The position numbers and the translations under genes are program-made. Of a stretch of 64,000 bases of DNA, positions 45,276-53,344 are shown one piece after another. The DNA is taken from the NCBI GenBank assembly GCA_016865505.2, contig AP025252.1:5540137-5604136 (forward strand), read 5' to 3'. The first letter of the stretch is position 1; every line of letters starts with the position of its first letter. Origin of the DNA: Bryobacterales bacterium F-183. Its GTDB lineage: Bacteria > Acidobacteriota > Terriglobia > Bryobacterales > Bryobacteraceae. The notes beneath the pieces were generated by a model. The model did no database searches. It saw only the letters and a list, made by a program, of their open reading frames with translations, and was not told the origin of the DNA.

Positions 45276-48160
45276 TTTTTGTACTTCTTGCCGCTTCCGC
45301 AAGGACATGGATCGTTGCGGCCCACCTTTGGACCCGTCACAACCTGCTGCGATGGCTCCACTGTCGCCGACGCAAATTGCAACTGCTCCAGCTCCCGATC
45401 CTTCTTCCGCTGCAGATTCCGCGTAAAGTCCTGCAGCGATTCTTGCGCTTCGCTCCGCTGCCGTTCGGTCACCGTAGCCACCGCGGCCGGCGCAGCTTCA
45501 ATCGCCATACGGCCGCCTTCAGGACCCGTCTCCGTCACGTCGTACTCCTCGTACGGCAAGTCCGAGACGCTACCGCTCTCCTCGCGCTGCAGGAAGTACA
45601 GATACCGGATCGTCTCATCTTCGATCCGCTCCATCATGTCCTTAAACAGCAGAAAGCTTTCCTTCTTGTACTCAACCAGAGGATCCTTCTGCCCGTACCC
45701 GCGAAGACCAATGCCTTCCTTCAGGTGATCCATCGACAACAAGTGGTCCTTCCACTGGTTATCAATGACATTGAGCATGATCATGCGCTCGGTTTCGCGC
45801 ATCAGCTCCGGACCCACCATCTCTTCTTTCTCTTGATACCGGCTCTCCAGCTTCTGCGCGACGGACTCTTCGATCTCATCGCGAGTCATCGTAGCCAGAA
45901 CGCCCGTATCCACCTTCACGCCGAACTGCGTCAACACATCGGATTGCAAACCCGTCAGATCCCACTGCGACGGATCGACATTCTTCGCCAACCGCAGATC
46001 GATGTACGAACCCAGAATGTCGCGCGTCATCTCGAGGATCCGCTCGCGCTTATCCTCGCCCAGCAGCAGTTGCCGGCGCATGCCGTACACAGCCTGCCGC
46101 TGCTTGTTCATGACGTCGTCGTACTCAAGCACATGCTTGCGCGACGAGAAGTTCTGCGTTTCAACAGCCTTCTGCGCAGCGGCAATACGCTTGGTGATCA
46201 TGCCGCTCTCAATCGGCACGTCCTCTTCCATGCCCAGCCGCAGCATCAGGTTCTGCATGCGCTCGCCACCGAAGATGCGCATCAGGTCATCTTGCAGCGA
46301 TAGATAGAAACGCGCCGAACCCGGATCGCCCTGACGGCCAGAACGTCCACGCAACTGATTATCGATACGCCGGCTCTCATGCCGTTCCGTACCCACAATG
46401 TGCAAGCCGCCCAGCGCGATCACTTCATCGTGCTCGGCGTCGCACACCACCTTATGCTTCTTAAAGTGCTGCTGCCAGGTCGCCATCGGCACGCGATAGT
46501 TCATATCGCCGCGCTGGAAGTAATAAAACTCTTTGTCCGCCACCAGCGGCGCCGCCCCCGAAGGCAGACTCTCCACCTGGTTCAGCTTCAGCGCATCTTC
46601 CTGCGCCAAAAACTCCGGATTGCCACCCAACAAAATGTCCGTACCGCGGCCCGCCATGTTGGTGGACACAGTCACAACACCCTTGCGGCCCGCCTGCGCC
46701 ACGAGGAATGCTTCGCGCTCGTGGTTCTTCGCGTTCAGCACCTCGTGCCGTACGCCCATCCGCTTCAGAATCCCCGACAACCGTTCGGACTTCTCAACAG
46801 AAACCGTACCCACCAGCACCGGTTGCCCGGTCTCATGCCGCTCTTTGATTTCCTTCGCCGCATTCCGGAACTTCTCTTCTTCCGTCCGGTACACGATGTC
46901 CTGGAACTCTTTGCGCTGCATCGGCCGGTTGGTAGGAATCAGCGTCACGTCCAGCTTATAAATCTTCCCGAATTCCGCCGCTTCCGTATCCGCCGTACCG
47001 GTCATACCGGCCAGCTTCTTGTACATACGGAAATAGTTCTGGAAGGTGATCGTCGCCAGCGTCTGGTTCTCGCGCTGGATCTTGACGCCTTCCTTTGCTT
47101 CCACCGCTTGGTGCAACCCATCGGACCAGCGCCGTCCCGGCATCAAGCGGCCCGTGAACTCATCGACGATCACAACCTCGCCGTCCTGGACGACGTAGTC
47201 GCGATCCCGCTTGAACATCACATGCGCCTTCAGCGCCTGCTGTACGTGATGGTTCAGCTCGATGTTGGCAGCTTCATACAGATTGCCCGAACCCAGCAGC
47301 CGCTCGACCTTCAGCACACCTTCTTCGGTCAGCGCGACGGACTTCGTCTTCTCGTCCATCGTGTAATCGCCGGTAGTGTACTTCTCGCCAGGATCCTTAC
47401 CCGGAATCACCTCGCCGCGAATCAGCTTCGGGATGATGCCGTTCACGCGATAGTACTTGTCGGTGGATTCTTCGCTCGGTCCTGAAATGATGAGCGGCGT
47501 ACGCGCTTCGTCAATCAGGATCGAGTCCACTTCGTCGACAATGGCGAAGTTATGCTCGCGCTGCACGCAATCCTGCAGCCGGAACTTCATGTTGTCGCGC
47601 AGGTAATCGAACCCGAACTCGTTATTGGTGCCGTAGGTGATATCGGCGTTGTAGGCAGCCTGCCGTTCGCGATCGTCCAAATCGTGCACGATCACACCAA
47701 CGGAAAGGCCCAAAAACTTGTACAAACGGCCCATCCACTCGGAGTCGCGGCGGGCCAGATAGTCGTTGACGGTAACGACGTGTACGCCCTTACCTTCAAG
47801 AGCGTTCAAATAGCACGGCAGGGTCGCAACCAGCGTTTTACCTTCGCCAGTCTTCATTTCCGCGATCTTGCCGCGGTGCAAAGTCACGCCACCAATTAAC
47901 TGAACGTCGTAGTGGCGCATGCCCAGCACACGCCGCCCCGCCTCGCGGCAAACGGCAAAAGCTTCGGCCAGGATGTCGTCCAGCGTCGCGCCATTCGCCA
48001 GGCGCTCCTTAAATTCAGTCGTTTTGGCCGCGAGTTCTTCGTCGGTAAGCTGTTGCAGTTGCGATTCGAGGCTGTTGATCTCGGCGATAAGCGGTCGCAT
48101 CGCCTTGATTTCGCGCTCGTGCTTCGTGCCGAATACTTTGGCAAGTAGAGCGTCGATCAT
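45260..48160 (-). CDS. secA: Preprotein translocase ATPase SecA
   Basis: A 966-residue SecA motor that drives unfolded proteins through SecYEG. Walker A is [12 protein letters not shown], the DEAD-like box is [13 protein letters not shown], and [14 protein letters not shown]-like helicase motif VI appears as [18 protein letters not shown]. The preprotein crosslinking and scaffold domains are in place. The C-terminus ends with the zinc-binding SEC-C motif [18 protein letters not shown], which contacts SecB or ribosomes. The length is slightly above E. coli SecA (901). It stands alone upstream, and the exported DUF-type gene overlaps its 3' end. Confidence 0.98.
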   Translation of the reverse strand: MIDALLAKVFGTKHEREIKAMRPLIAEINSLESQLQQLTDEELAAKTTEFKERLANGATLDDILAEAFAVCREAGRRVLGMRHYDVQLIGGVTLHRGKIAEMKTGEGKTLVATLPCYLNALEGKGVHVVTVNDYLARRDSEWMGRLYKFLGLSVGVIVHDLDDRERQAAYNADITYGTNNEFGFDYLRDNMKFRLQDCVQREHNFAIVDEVDSILIDEARTPLIISGPSEESTDKYYRVNGIIPKLIRGEVIPGKDPGEKYTTGDYTMDEKTKSVALTEEGVLKVERLLGSGNLYEAANIELNHHVQQALKAHVMFKRDRDYVVQDGEVVIVDEFTGRLMPGRRWSDGLHQAVEAKEGVKIQRENQTLATITFQNYFRMYKKLAGMTGTADTEAAEFGKIYKLDVTLIPTNRPMQRKEFQDIVYRTEEEKFRNAAKEIKERHETGQPVLVGTVSVEKSERLSGILKRMGVRHEVLNAKNHEREAFLVAQAGRKGVVTVSTNMAGRGTDILLGGNPEFLAQEDALKLNQVESLPSGAAPLVADKEFYYFQRGDMNYRVPMATWQQHFKKHKVVCDAEHDEVIALGGLHIVGTERHESRRIDNQLRGRSGRQGDPGSARFYLSLQDDLMRIFGGERMQNLMLRLGMEEDVPIESGMITKRIAAAQKAVETQNFSSRKHVLEYDDVMNKQRQAVYGMRRQLLLGEDKRERILEMTRDILGSYIDLRLAKNVDPSQWDLTGLQSDVLTQFGVKVDTGVLATMTRDEIEESVAQKLESRYQEKEEMVGPELMRETERMIMLNVIDNQWKDHLLSMDHLKEGIGLRGYGQKDPLVEYKKESFLLFKDMMERIEDETIRYLYFLQREESGSVSDLPYEEYDVTETGPEGGRMAIEAAPAAVATVTERQRSEAQESLQDFTRNLQRKKDRELEQLQFASATVEPSQQVVTGPKVGRNDPCPCGSGKKYKKCHGQ

Positions 48161-48274
48161 ACTGTTTCAGATACCAGTGTACCGCCTCTGGTTTCCCTGC
48201 CCATGCCTATAGTCGGCCAGTGCCGCCTGACAACCGGCGAACCGTCGTCATTTGCGGCAGAATACTAGTCAGGC

Positions 48275-48505
48275 ATGAAATACACAGTGGTCCTCGAACG
48301 CGAATCAGACGGCGGCTTTGTCGTCTCCGTTCCAGTCCTCCCCGGCTGCGTCTCGCAAGGCGACACTCGAGAAGAGGCCTTGGCCAACATCAAGGACGCC
48401 ATCGACCTCTACATAGAAGACTGCCGCGCCTCAGGCGACCCAATCCCGATCGAGGATTCCTGCAAGCACATGAGATCCTCGACCTCCTCCGCTAGCGCCT
48501 TCTAG
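48275..48505 (+). CDS. Orphan HicB-like (UPF0150) antitoxin-type protein
   Basis: A 76-residue protein whose first 60 residues match the HicB N-terminal fold (MKYTVVLERESDGGFVVSVP, LPGCVSQGDTREEALANIK, AIDLYIEDCRASGDPIP). The last 15 residues (MRSSTSSASAF) are unlike the family; the adjacent frame also ends nearby, so the 3' end may be shifted by an indel. No hicA toxin gene stands beside it: the next feature is an inverted repeat 4 nt after the stop. It is an orphan antitoxin or a decayed module. Confidence 0.75.
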   Translation: MKYTVVLERESDGGFVVSVPVLPGCVSQGDTREEALANIKDAIDLYIEDCRASGDPIPIEDSCKHMRSSTSSASAF

Positions 48506-48508
48506 TCT

Positions 48509-48539
48509 GGGGACAGTCTGGCACGACCCCACTGTCCCC
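48509..48539. repeat. 9-bp inverted repeat, GGGGACAGT type
   Basis: GGGGACAGT (48509-48517) and ACTGTCCCC (48531-48539) flank a 13-nt spacer containing CTGGCACGACCCC. It starts 4 nt after the HicB-like stop and ends 7 nt from the selenoprotein candidate's stop. Its words (GGGGACAG, GTCTG, GACCCC) recur in pieces at 63976-64000 and resemble the core of the element at 8350-8383. Confidence 0.65.
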
Positions 48540-48545
48540 ACCGCC

Positions 48546-48893
48546 TCAACCCAAAAACTCCTCGTACATCCTCACCTCAAACCCAACCACCAACTTCCCG
48601 CCGACCCGCAATGCCGGAGCCCGCAAGTTCCCGCTAGGCCCAATCACCAGCGCCGCGATCTCCTCATCCGTAACCTTCGCACCCTTTACGCGCAGCCGCT
48701 TCACTGCCTTACCCTTCGCCGCCACGATCTCATCCGCCTTCCGAGCCAGCGCGATCGCAGCCTCACGCCCGATCACCTGCTTCTTCGCATCCACTCTCTC
48801 CGCAACCGCGACCTCATTTGACGCAAGAAACTCCTGCGTTCGTCCGCAGCTCGTTCAACCCTGCCGGTGGTACTGCCAATCGATTCGCTTCAT
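48546..48893 (-). CDS. Selenoprotein candidate: ArsC/Spx-like thioredoxin-fold protein with UxxC
   Basis: The open frame as normally called begins at GTG 48794 and would lack the front of the thioredoxin fold. Extending it to ATG 48893 crosses a single TGA at 48857-48855 (codon 13). Read as selenocysteine (U), the product is 115 residues: MKRIDWQYHRQG-U-TSCGRTQEFL and onwards. U-T-S-C occupies the place of the redox CxxC of Spx-like proteins (Spx has C-T-S-C). The body keeps the ArsC/Spx layout, with NLRAPALRVGGKLVVGF near the C-terminus. A hairpin suited to be a SECIS follows the TGA, and selD is encoded in this genome. The alternative is a nonsense mutation in a Cys-containing gene. No strong ribosome site precedes the ATG. 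A terminator at 48922-48954 belongs to the gene upstream. Confidence 0.72.
48822..48838 (-). promoter_or_regulatory. SECIS-like hairpin downstream of the in-frame UGA
   Basis: On the minus strand, nucleotides +17 to +33 after the UGA form a 7-bp stem, CGCAGGA with TCTTGCG (one G-U pair), and an apical loop of three bases, GUU. The loop begins 24 nt after the UGA with G then U. The E. coli fdhF SECIS has its SelB-contacting GU at about 20-21 nt, and the known bacterial range is roughly 16-37 nt. The hairpin is inside the coding region, as in all bacterial SECIS elements. Two competing short stems also exist, so the fold needs testing. Confidence 0.6.
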
Positions 48894-48921
48894 AATCTAA
48901 GGCCAGAATACCGCGCCCCCC

Positions 48922-48954
48922 AAAAACAAAAACGGCTCCCCACTCAGGGGAGCC
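48922..48954 (-). terminator. Intrinsic terminator after the small exported cysteine protein gene
   Basis: A perfect 8-bp stem, GGCTCCCC with GGGGAGCC (48934-48954), with a 5-nt loop, followed on the minus strand by GTTTTTG. It ends 28 nt before the ATG of the selenoprotein candidate, so that gene must have its own promoter overlapping this site or rely on read-through. Confidence 0.9.
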
Positions 48955-48977
48955 GCCTTGTCTGAAACCAGAAAAAC

Positions 48978-49295
48978 TTACGCCTTCGGCATCTTCACCG
49001 ACTTGACCGTGACGACGTCACCCTCAAGCTTGCCGTCGATCTCTACCTTGTGACCCAGGTGGTCCATGACCTTCGCCTTCGAGTCGTCGGAGATCTTGAG
49101 AACCTTACCGTCGACGACGAACACCGGAGCCTGGCCACCCTTCACGCAGCCCTGCACGCACTTCATCGACTTTTCCGATGCATCAGCATGCGCCATGCCG
49201 CACTTCGCGTCAGAGATCGTTCCGCTCCACTTCTCGGCCATCGCGCTCATCGCAAACAGCGAGGCGGTCATTGCAATCATCCCGATTTTCTTCAA
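48978..49295 (-). CDS. Small exported protein with paired cysteines
   Basis: A 105-residue protein that begins with TTG 49295, set by AAGGAG seven bases upstream; an ATG five codons later is possible. The signal peptide (LKKIGMIAMTASLFAMSAMA) is cleaved after AMA. The mature part starts EKWSGTISDAKCG and has a C-x15-C-x3-C pattern (AKCGM, MKCVQGCVKGG), then a small beta-rich domain (VDGKVLKISDDSK, KVEIDGKLEGDVVTVKSV). It resembles periplasmic proteins of unknown function in Acidobacteria, possibly metal-binding. It has its own terminator. Confidence 0.82.
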   Translation of the reverse strand: MKKIGMIAMTASLFAMSAMAEKWSGTISDAKCGMAHADASEKSMKCVQGCVKGGQAPVFVVDGKVLKISDDSKAKVMDHLGHKVEIDGKLEGDVVTVKSVKMPKA

Positions 49296-49399
49296 GTTGT
49301 TACTCCTTCTTGGAACTCGTCCTAAAAACTTGGGCGCCTTCAGGGTACCAAAAAGCATCCTTGGTTATAGAGCCATAACGCGCCCCGAAAGTTACACCA

Positions 49400-50230
49400 A
49401 TGCGCCCGACAGAAGTAAACTGGAATTTGAACTCCCCGGCAGAATCCGGCCGTCCCAAAGTGTGCGCCGTCAGCTACCTCAACACCGTACCCCTGGTGTG
49501 GGGCTTGATGCACGGCCCGCAACGCGGCGTCTTCGATCTTGAGTTCGCCCTCCCCTCCGAATGCGCCCGCCAGCTGTCATCCGGCGAAGCGGACATCGGC
49601 ATCGTACCCGTCGCTGCACTGCTCGACGGCAACTACGGCATCTTCCGCGGCACCGGCATCGCCTGCCACGGCGCCGTACGCAGCATTCTCTTAACGTCCA
49701 AGGTCCCGTTCCACCAAATCCGTACCCTTGCCACGGACTCCGGCTCCCGCTCCTCGGTGATGCTCTGCCGCATCCTGCTGAAACACCGCTACAACGTCGA
49801 ACCCCGCCGCATCTCGATGCCCGCGGACCTCGATGCCATGCTCGATGCCGCCGACGCCAGCCTCATCATTGGCGACCCTGCTCTTCGCATGGACCCGGAA
49901 GCCCTCCGCAATCAGGGCTACTATGTCGCCGACCTCGGCCAGGAGTGGTTCGACCTTACCGGCCTCCCCATGGTCTTCGCCGTCTGGGCCGGCAAACCGA
50001 GCCTCGTGACGCCGGAACGCGAACAGGCCTTCCTCGGCTCGTATCTCTACGGCCGTAACCACATCGAAGACATCGTAAAGACCGAACATGAAGTACGTGG
50101 CGTCACCCCCGATGCCGTCCGCGAATACTTCACGCGCTATATTTTGTTTGAACTCGGCGAGCAGGAATACAAGGGCATGGAACGCTACCTTGCCTACGCC
50201 CGCCAGATGGAATCCTTACCAGTACTATGA
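49400..50230 (+). CDS. mqnA: Chorismate dehydratase MqnA (futalosine pathway)
   Basis: A 276-residue MqnA that dehydrates chorismate to 3-enolpyruvylbenzoate, the first step of the futalosine menaquinone route. Family phrases are VSYLNTVPLVWGL, SGEADIGIVPVAALLDGN, SVMLCRILLKHRYNVEP and ASLIIGDPALRM. The substrate-binding Ser/Thr loops are present as TDSGSRSS. It overlaps the next gene by four bases (ATGA), giving a coupled mqnA-mqnC pair. Other menaquinone genes (mqnB, mqnD, mqnE) are not in this window. Confidence 0.95.
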   Translation: MRPTEVNWNLNSPAESGRPKVCAVSYLNTVPLVWGLMHGPQRGVFDLEFALPSECARQLSSGEADIGIVPVAALLDGNYGIFRGTGIACHGAVRSILLTSKVPFHQIRTLATDSGSRSSVMLCRILLKHRYNVEPRRISMPADLDAMLDAADASLIIGDPALRMDPEALRNQGYYVADLGQEWFDLTGLPMVFAVWAGKPSLVTPEREQAFLGSYLYGRNHIEDIVKTEHEVRGVTPDAVREYFTRYILFELGEQEYKGMERYLAYARQMESLPVL

Positions 50231-51261
50231 TGATGACCCGCGAACAGGCGATTGACGCCTTCAACAGCACGGACCTGATCGGACTCGGCATGGAGGCGGA
50301 CCGTATCCGCCGCAAACACCATCCGGAAAACGTGGTCAGCTACATCATCGACCGCAACATCAACTACACCAACTTCTGCACCGAGTACTGCTCGTTCTGC
50401 GCCTTCTACCGCGCCCCCGGCCACAAAGAAGGCTACATCTTGTCGAAGGAAACCATCTTTGCCAAGATCCAGGAAACCATCGACATGGGCGGCACCGGCA
50501 TCCTCATGCAGGGCGGCCTCCACCCGGACCTCAAAATCGACTGGTACGAGGACCTCCTCAGTTCCATCAAGGCCAAGTTCAATATCTGGTGCCACTGCTT
50601 TTCGTCACCGGAAATCCTGAACATCGCCGATGTCAGCGGCATCACCATTGAAGAGACCCTCCGCCGTCTCCAGGGCGCGGGTCTCGACTCCCTGCCCGGC
50701 GGCGGCGCCGAAATCCTCGATAAAGACGTACGCCACCGCATCGCACGCCTGAAGTGCGGCGTCGACGAATGGCTCGAAGTACACCGCATCGCCCACAAGA
50801 TCGGTATGCGCTCCACCGCCACGATGATGTTCGGCACCGGCGAAACCATCGAACAGCGCATGAACCACTTCGATGCCATCCGCAACCTCCAGGAGGAAAC
50901 CGGCGGCTTCACGGCCTTCATCCCCTGGTTCTTCCAGCGCGAACTCACCTCGCTAGGCCGCTTCGTCAAAGAGGAGGCCACCGCCGTCGAGTACTTGAAG
51001 ATGCTCGCCCTCTCCCGCGTGTATCTCGAAAACATCGTCAACATCCAGACCTCGTGGGTTACCCCGGGCCTCAAGACCTGCCAGATCGGCCTCCGCTTCG
51101 GCGGCAACGATGTCGGCAGCATCATGCTCGAAGAAAACGTAGTCTCCGCCGCCGGTACCCATCACTCGGCCACCGAAGAGGAACTCCGCCGCCTCATCCG
51201 CGACGCTGGCTTTGTACCCAAGCAGCGCGACACCCTCTATCGCACCTACTTCCTCAATTAA
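50227..51261 (+). CDS. mqnC: Cyclic dehypoxanthine futalosine synthase MqnC (radical SAM)
   Basis: A 344-residue radical SAM enzyme that cyclises dehypoxanthine futalosine. The cluster motif is CTEYCSFCAFYR (CxxxCxxC), preceded by RNINYTNFC. Later family blocks are MGGTGILMQGGLHPDL, DSLPGGGAEILDKDVR, TATMMFGTGETIEQR and TAFIPWFFQRE. The start is one of three consecutive ATGs at 50227, 50230 and 50233, the first overlapping the mqnA stop. The SAM-binding GGLHP and GGGAE phrases show MqnC rather than MqnE. A hairpin follows 27 nt after its stop. Confidence 0.96.
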   Translation: MMMTREQAIDAFNSTDLIGLGMEADRIRRKHHPENVVSYIIDRNINYTNFCTEYCSFCAFYRAPGHKEGYILSKETIFAKIQETIDMGGTGILMQGGLHPDLKIDWYEDLLSSIKAKFNIWCHCFSSPEILNIADVSGITIEETLRRLQGAGLDSLPGGGAEILDKDVRHRIARLKCGVDEWLEVHRIAHKIGMRSTATMMFGTGETIEQRMNHFDAIRNLQEETGGFTAFIPWFFQRELTSLGRFVKEEATAVEYLKMLALSRVYLENIVNIQTSWVTPGLKTCQIGLRFGGNDVGSIMLEENVVSAAGTHHSATEEELRRLIRDAGFVPKQRDTLYRTYFLN

Positions 51262-51287
51262 TTAAGCCGCATTAATCACGGCTCCAA

Positions 51288-51349
51288 GCACAAAAAGTCC
51301 GTGTTAAGATCTGAGAATCCCCACAGCTTAACGAAAGGACTTTTTGTGC
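51288..51349. terminator. Long two-part hairpin after mqnC
   Basis: A perfect 13-bp outer helix, GCACAAAAAGTCC (51288-51300) with GGACTTTTTGTGC (51337-51349), then an internal loop (GT / GAAA), an inner 6-bp helix GTTAAG/CTTAAC (51303-51308, 51327-51332) and an 18-nt apical loop. The outer helix with its T-run can end mqnC transcription, but the extra inner helix and large loop are uncommon for a simple terminator. A Y-RNA-like or other structural role beside the Ro60 gene is an alternative. Confidence 0.6.
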
Positions 51350-51353
51350 GCCG

Positions 51354-51431
51354 ATGATTTCTACTATTGTGTCTTCCACCACCCGTCGCATGATCCCGGT
51401 CCTCTCGGTATGCATGTTCGACCTCGTCTAA
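51354..51431 (+). CDS. Possible 25-residue leader peptide
   Basis: ATG 51354 opens a 25-codon frame (ISTIVSSTTRRMIPVLSVCM, then FDLV) ending in TAA at 51431. It begins 5 nt past the long hairpin and is followed by a GC-rich hairpin (CGGCC/GGCCG, about 51439-51463) and a pyrimidine-rich tract. Nothing is known of such a peptide; AAAGGA is about 14 nt upstream, rather far. It may be a chance frame or a leader. Confidence 0.2.
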   Translation: MISTIVSSTTRRMIPVLSVCMFDLV

Positions 51432-51651
51432 CTTAGCGCGGCCTCCCGCTTTCCAGGCGGCCGGTTCCGTTTCTTCGTTTCTCAACTCCGTTTTCTATCT
51501 CTGCACCTCTCGTCTGATTGCGTCTGCAACGGGCCTTAGGCATGGCGTCTTTTCTATTGGAGCCTCCCTGGTAATCCGGACCTCCATCGCCATCCCAAAA
51601 ACATTTGCCTGTTGAATTGTTTCCGCCGTCAGACCAAACGAACAAACGCCC
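51432..51651. other. Non-coding, pyrimidine-rich leader upstream of the TROVE gene
   Basis: About 220 nt without a convincing gene on either strand. The plus strand is strikingly pyrimidine-rich in 51465-51530 (repeated TTC/CTC words), beginning with a CGGCC/GGCCG hairpin. Pieces reminiscent of tRNA-like modules occur (GTTCGACC near 51417, GGTTCC near 51460), but no complete tRNA-like fold could be drawn. Bacterial Ro60 genes often lie next to Y RNA genes, so this region and the hairpin before it are the place to look. Confidence 0.45.
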
Positions 51652-51667
51652 AAAAGGAGGCGTACAC

Positions 51668-53194
51668 ATGTATTCACAGAGATCCTCTGACCGCGGCATG
51701 ACCATCATGACCACCGGCGAAAACGCTGTCCTCCGCCGGTTCCTGCTCACAGGCAGTGAAACCGGCGTCTACAAAGCGGGCTCCGGGGGCGACCTCCACA
51801 TCGACGCCGCGCCAAACTTCCTGCGCGAACTCACCGCTGCCGGACCCGCCGTGGTCGACGACATCCTGCAGCCAGGCAACAATACGGACGCGGCCTTGTT
51901 CGCGCTCGCAGCCGCTGCTTCCCCACGCTTTGCGGGTAAGGAAACCAACGCCAAAGCACTCGCGGCCTTGCCGCTGGTAGCCGCCAAAGCGCGCGACCTT
52001 GTCGTATTCGCCAACTACGCCGGAGCCATGCGTGGTTGGGGACGCGGCATGCGGACCGCCGTGTCCAATTGGTATGAACAGCAGCCTCCGTCGCACTTGG
52101 CCGCGCAGATCCTCCGCCGTCCCGGCAAGCTTCTGCGCGATCATCGGGCGATCCTGCGCCGTGCGCATCCCAAGGCCGGAACCCTGGCCCAGAATGCCAT
52201 GTACCAATGGATCTCCGACGGTCAACTCGGCCACCTTGCGACTTCTGAGATCCGCCAAACGGGCCTCCGCCAGGCGTACGGGTTCGAACTCGCCAAGCGT
52301 GCCGAAAGCACCGCCGACATCCTGCGGCTCATCGAGGACTACAAGCTCAAGCCGGCCTTGGTTCCGGCCCGCTGGAAGTCCTCGGCAGCCGTATGGGAAG
52401 CGCTGTTCGACCATCTGAGCTACCGTCAGATCCTTCGCTATCTCGGCGCCTTGACCCAAACCGGCCTGCTCGCCCGCGGCGCGTCCGAATACTCGGCCCT
52501 CGCCGTTGCCCGTCTCGCCGACCGTCGCCGCATCGCCGCCGCCGGCATTCATCCGCTACGCATCGCCTCGGCCATGCGTCGCTACCGTCTGGCCGGACAC
52601 GCCATCGAAAGCATCTTTGACGCGCTCGAAGAGGCGCTGCACTTGGCCGCCGAGTACGCCACGCCGCGCATCTACGGCAAGCGTCTCCTGGTCGCTCTTG
52701 ATGCCACTGGCTCGATGCAGGGCGCTACCGTCTCGGGGATGCCAGAAACTCCGGCCGCCCTTGCGGCAGTCACTCTGGCCTTGAGCCTCGTCCGCGCCTC
52801 AGACCGCGCTGAGGTTGTCGCCTTCGATCAGGAGGTCCGCAACCTCGACTTCAGCCGTGGCGTACGCCTCGCCGAAGCGCTCAATCAGGTCGGCGCCAAG
52901 CCCAGCCGTAGCGACGTCACAGCGCCGCTGCGCGAAGCCGCTTGGAACCGTACCCGCTTCGACGCGATCGTCATCATCACCGACAAACTCCCTCGCCGCT
53001 CCGGCCTCGTGGACTCCTGGAAGATGTACCAGGACGCCGCCGGGCACCCGGCCAAGCTCCTTCTACTGCAGCTTTCCTCCCGCGATCTCAGCGGTTGGGA
53101 AGCCACCGCCGCAACCGATCCCGATGCGATAGCGTTCGCCGGTTTGGACCATCACCAATCCACCCAGACGCTACACCATTTCCTATCTCGTTAG
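51668..53194 (+). CDS. rsr: TROVE-domain (Ro60/Rsr-like) RNA-binding protein with VWA domain
   Basis: A 508-residue bacterial Ro60 orthologue. The TROVE module (about 20-320) is seen as LRRFLLTGSETGVYKAG, ALFALAAAASPRFAGKETNA, and KLLRDHRAILRRAHPKAG, a HEAT-like ring that binds misfolded RNA and Y RNA. The VWA domain (about 335-500) has LVALDATGSMQG (D345, S349), where the MIDAS second residue is Thr rather than Ser, and IVIITDKLPRRSG. The start at ATG 51668 is fixed by AGGAGG at 51655-51660. In bacteria, Ro60 with a Y RNA guides exonucleases such as PNPase for RNA decay and repair. No rtcB or PNPase gene is adjacent here. A hairpin terminator follows. Confidence 0.9.
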   Translation: MYSQRSSDRGMTIMTTGENAVLRRFLLTGSETGVYKAGSGGDLHIDAAPNFLRELTAAGPAVVDDILQPGNNTDAALFALAAAASPRFAGKETNAKALAALPLVAAKARDLVVFANYAGAMRGWGRGMRTAVSNWYEQQPPSHLAAQILRRPGKLLRDHRAILRRAHPKAGTLAQNAMYQWISDGQLGHLATSEIRQTGLRQAYGFELAKRAESTADILRLIEDYKLKPALVPARWKSSAAVWEALFDHLSYRQILRYLGALTQTGLLARGASEYSALAVARLADRRRIAAAGIHPLRIASAMRRYRLAGHAIESIFDALEEALHLAAEYATPRIYGKRLLVALDATGSMQGATVSGMPETPAALAAVTLALSLVRASDRAEVVAFDQEVRNLDFSRGVRLAEALNQVGAKPSRSDVTAPLREAAWNRTRFDAIVIITDKLPRRSGLVDSWKMYQDAAGHPAKLLLLQLSSRDLSGWEATAATDPDAIAFAGLDHHQSTQTLHHFLSR

Positions 53195-53207
53195 TACCAG
53201 CGCAATT

Positions 53208-53242
53208 GGCCAAACCGCGCAGAAATTTAGCGTGGTTTGGCC
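53208..53242 (+). terminator. Strong hairpin after the TROVE gene
   Basis: A 13-bp stem, GGCCAAACCGCGC with GCGTGGTTTGGCC (one G-T pair), with a 9-nt AT-rich loop, starting 14 nt after the stop. Only a weak T-run (CATTT) follows, so it may be a terminator or a 3'-end stabiliser. Confidence 0.65.
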
Positions 53243-53344
53243 CATTTCACCCACCCATCCCAACGCAGACCTCCGTTTTTTCGGGGTTTTTCGCAAAAAT
53301 CAGTTTGGAAGCACCCGTGCACACCGTTCTCGCAGGAGGACGTG

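Noticed and set aside
48546-48794. Accepting the short version of the ArsC/Spx-like gene starting at GTG 48794
   Set aside because: It would begin in the middle of the thioredoxin fold with no ribosome site, whereas the extended frame restores the full fold through one TGA.
51400-51470. tRNA or complete YrlA-like tRNA mimic
   Set aside because: T-loop-like pieces (GTTCGACC, GGTTCC) occur, but no acceptor, D or anticodon stem could be completed.
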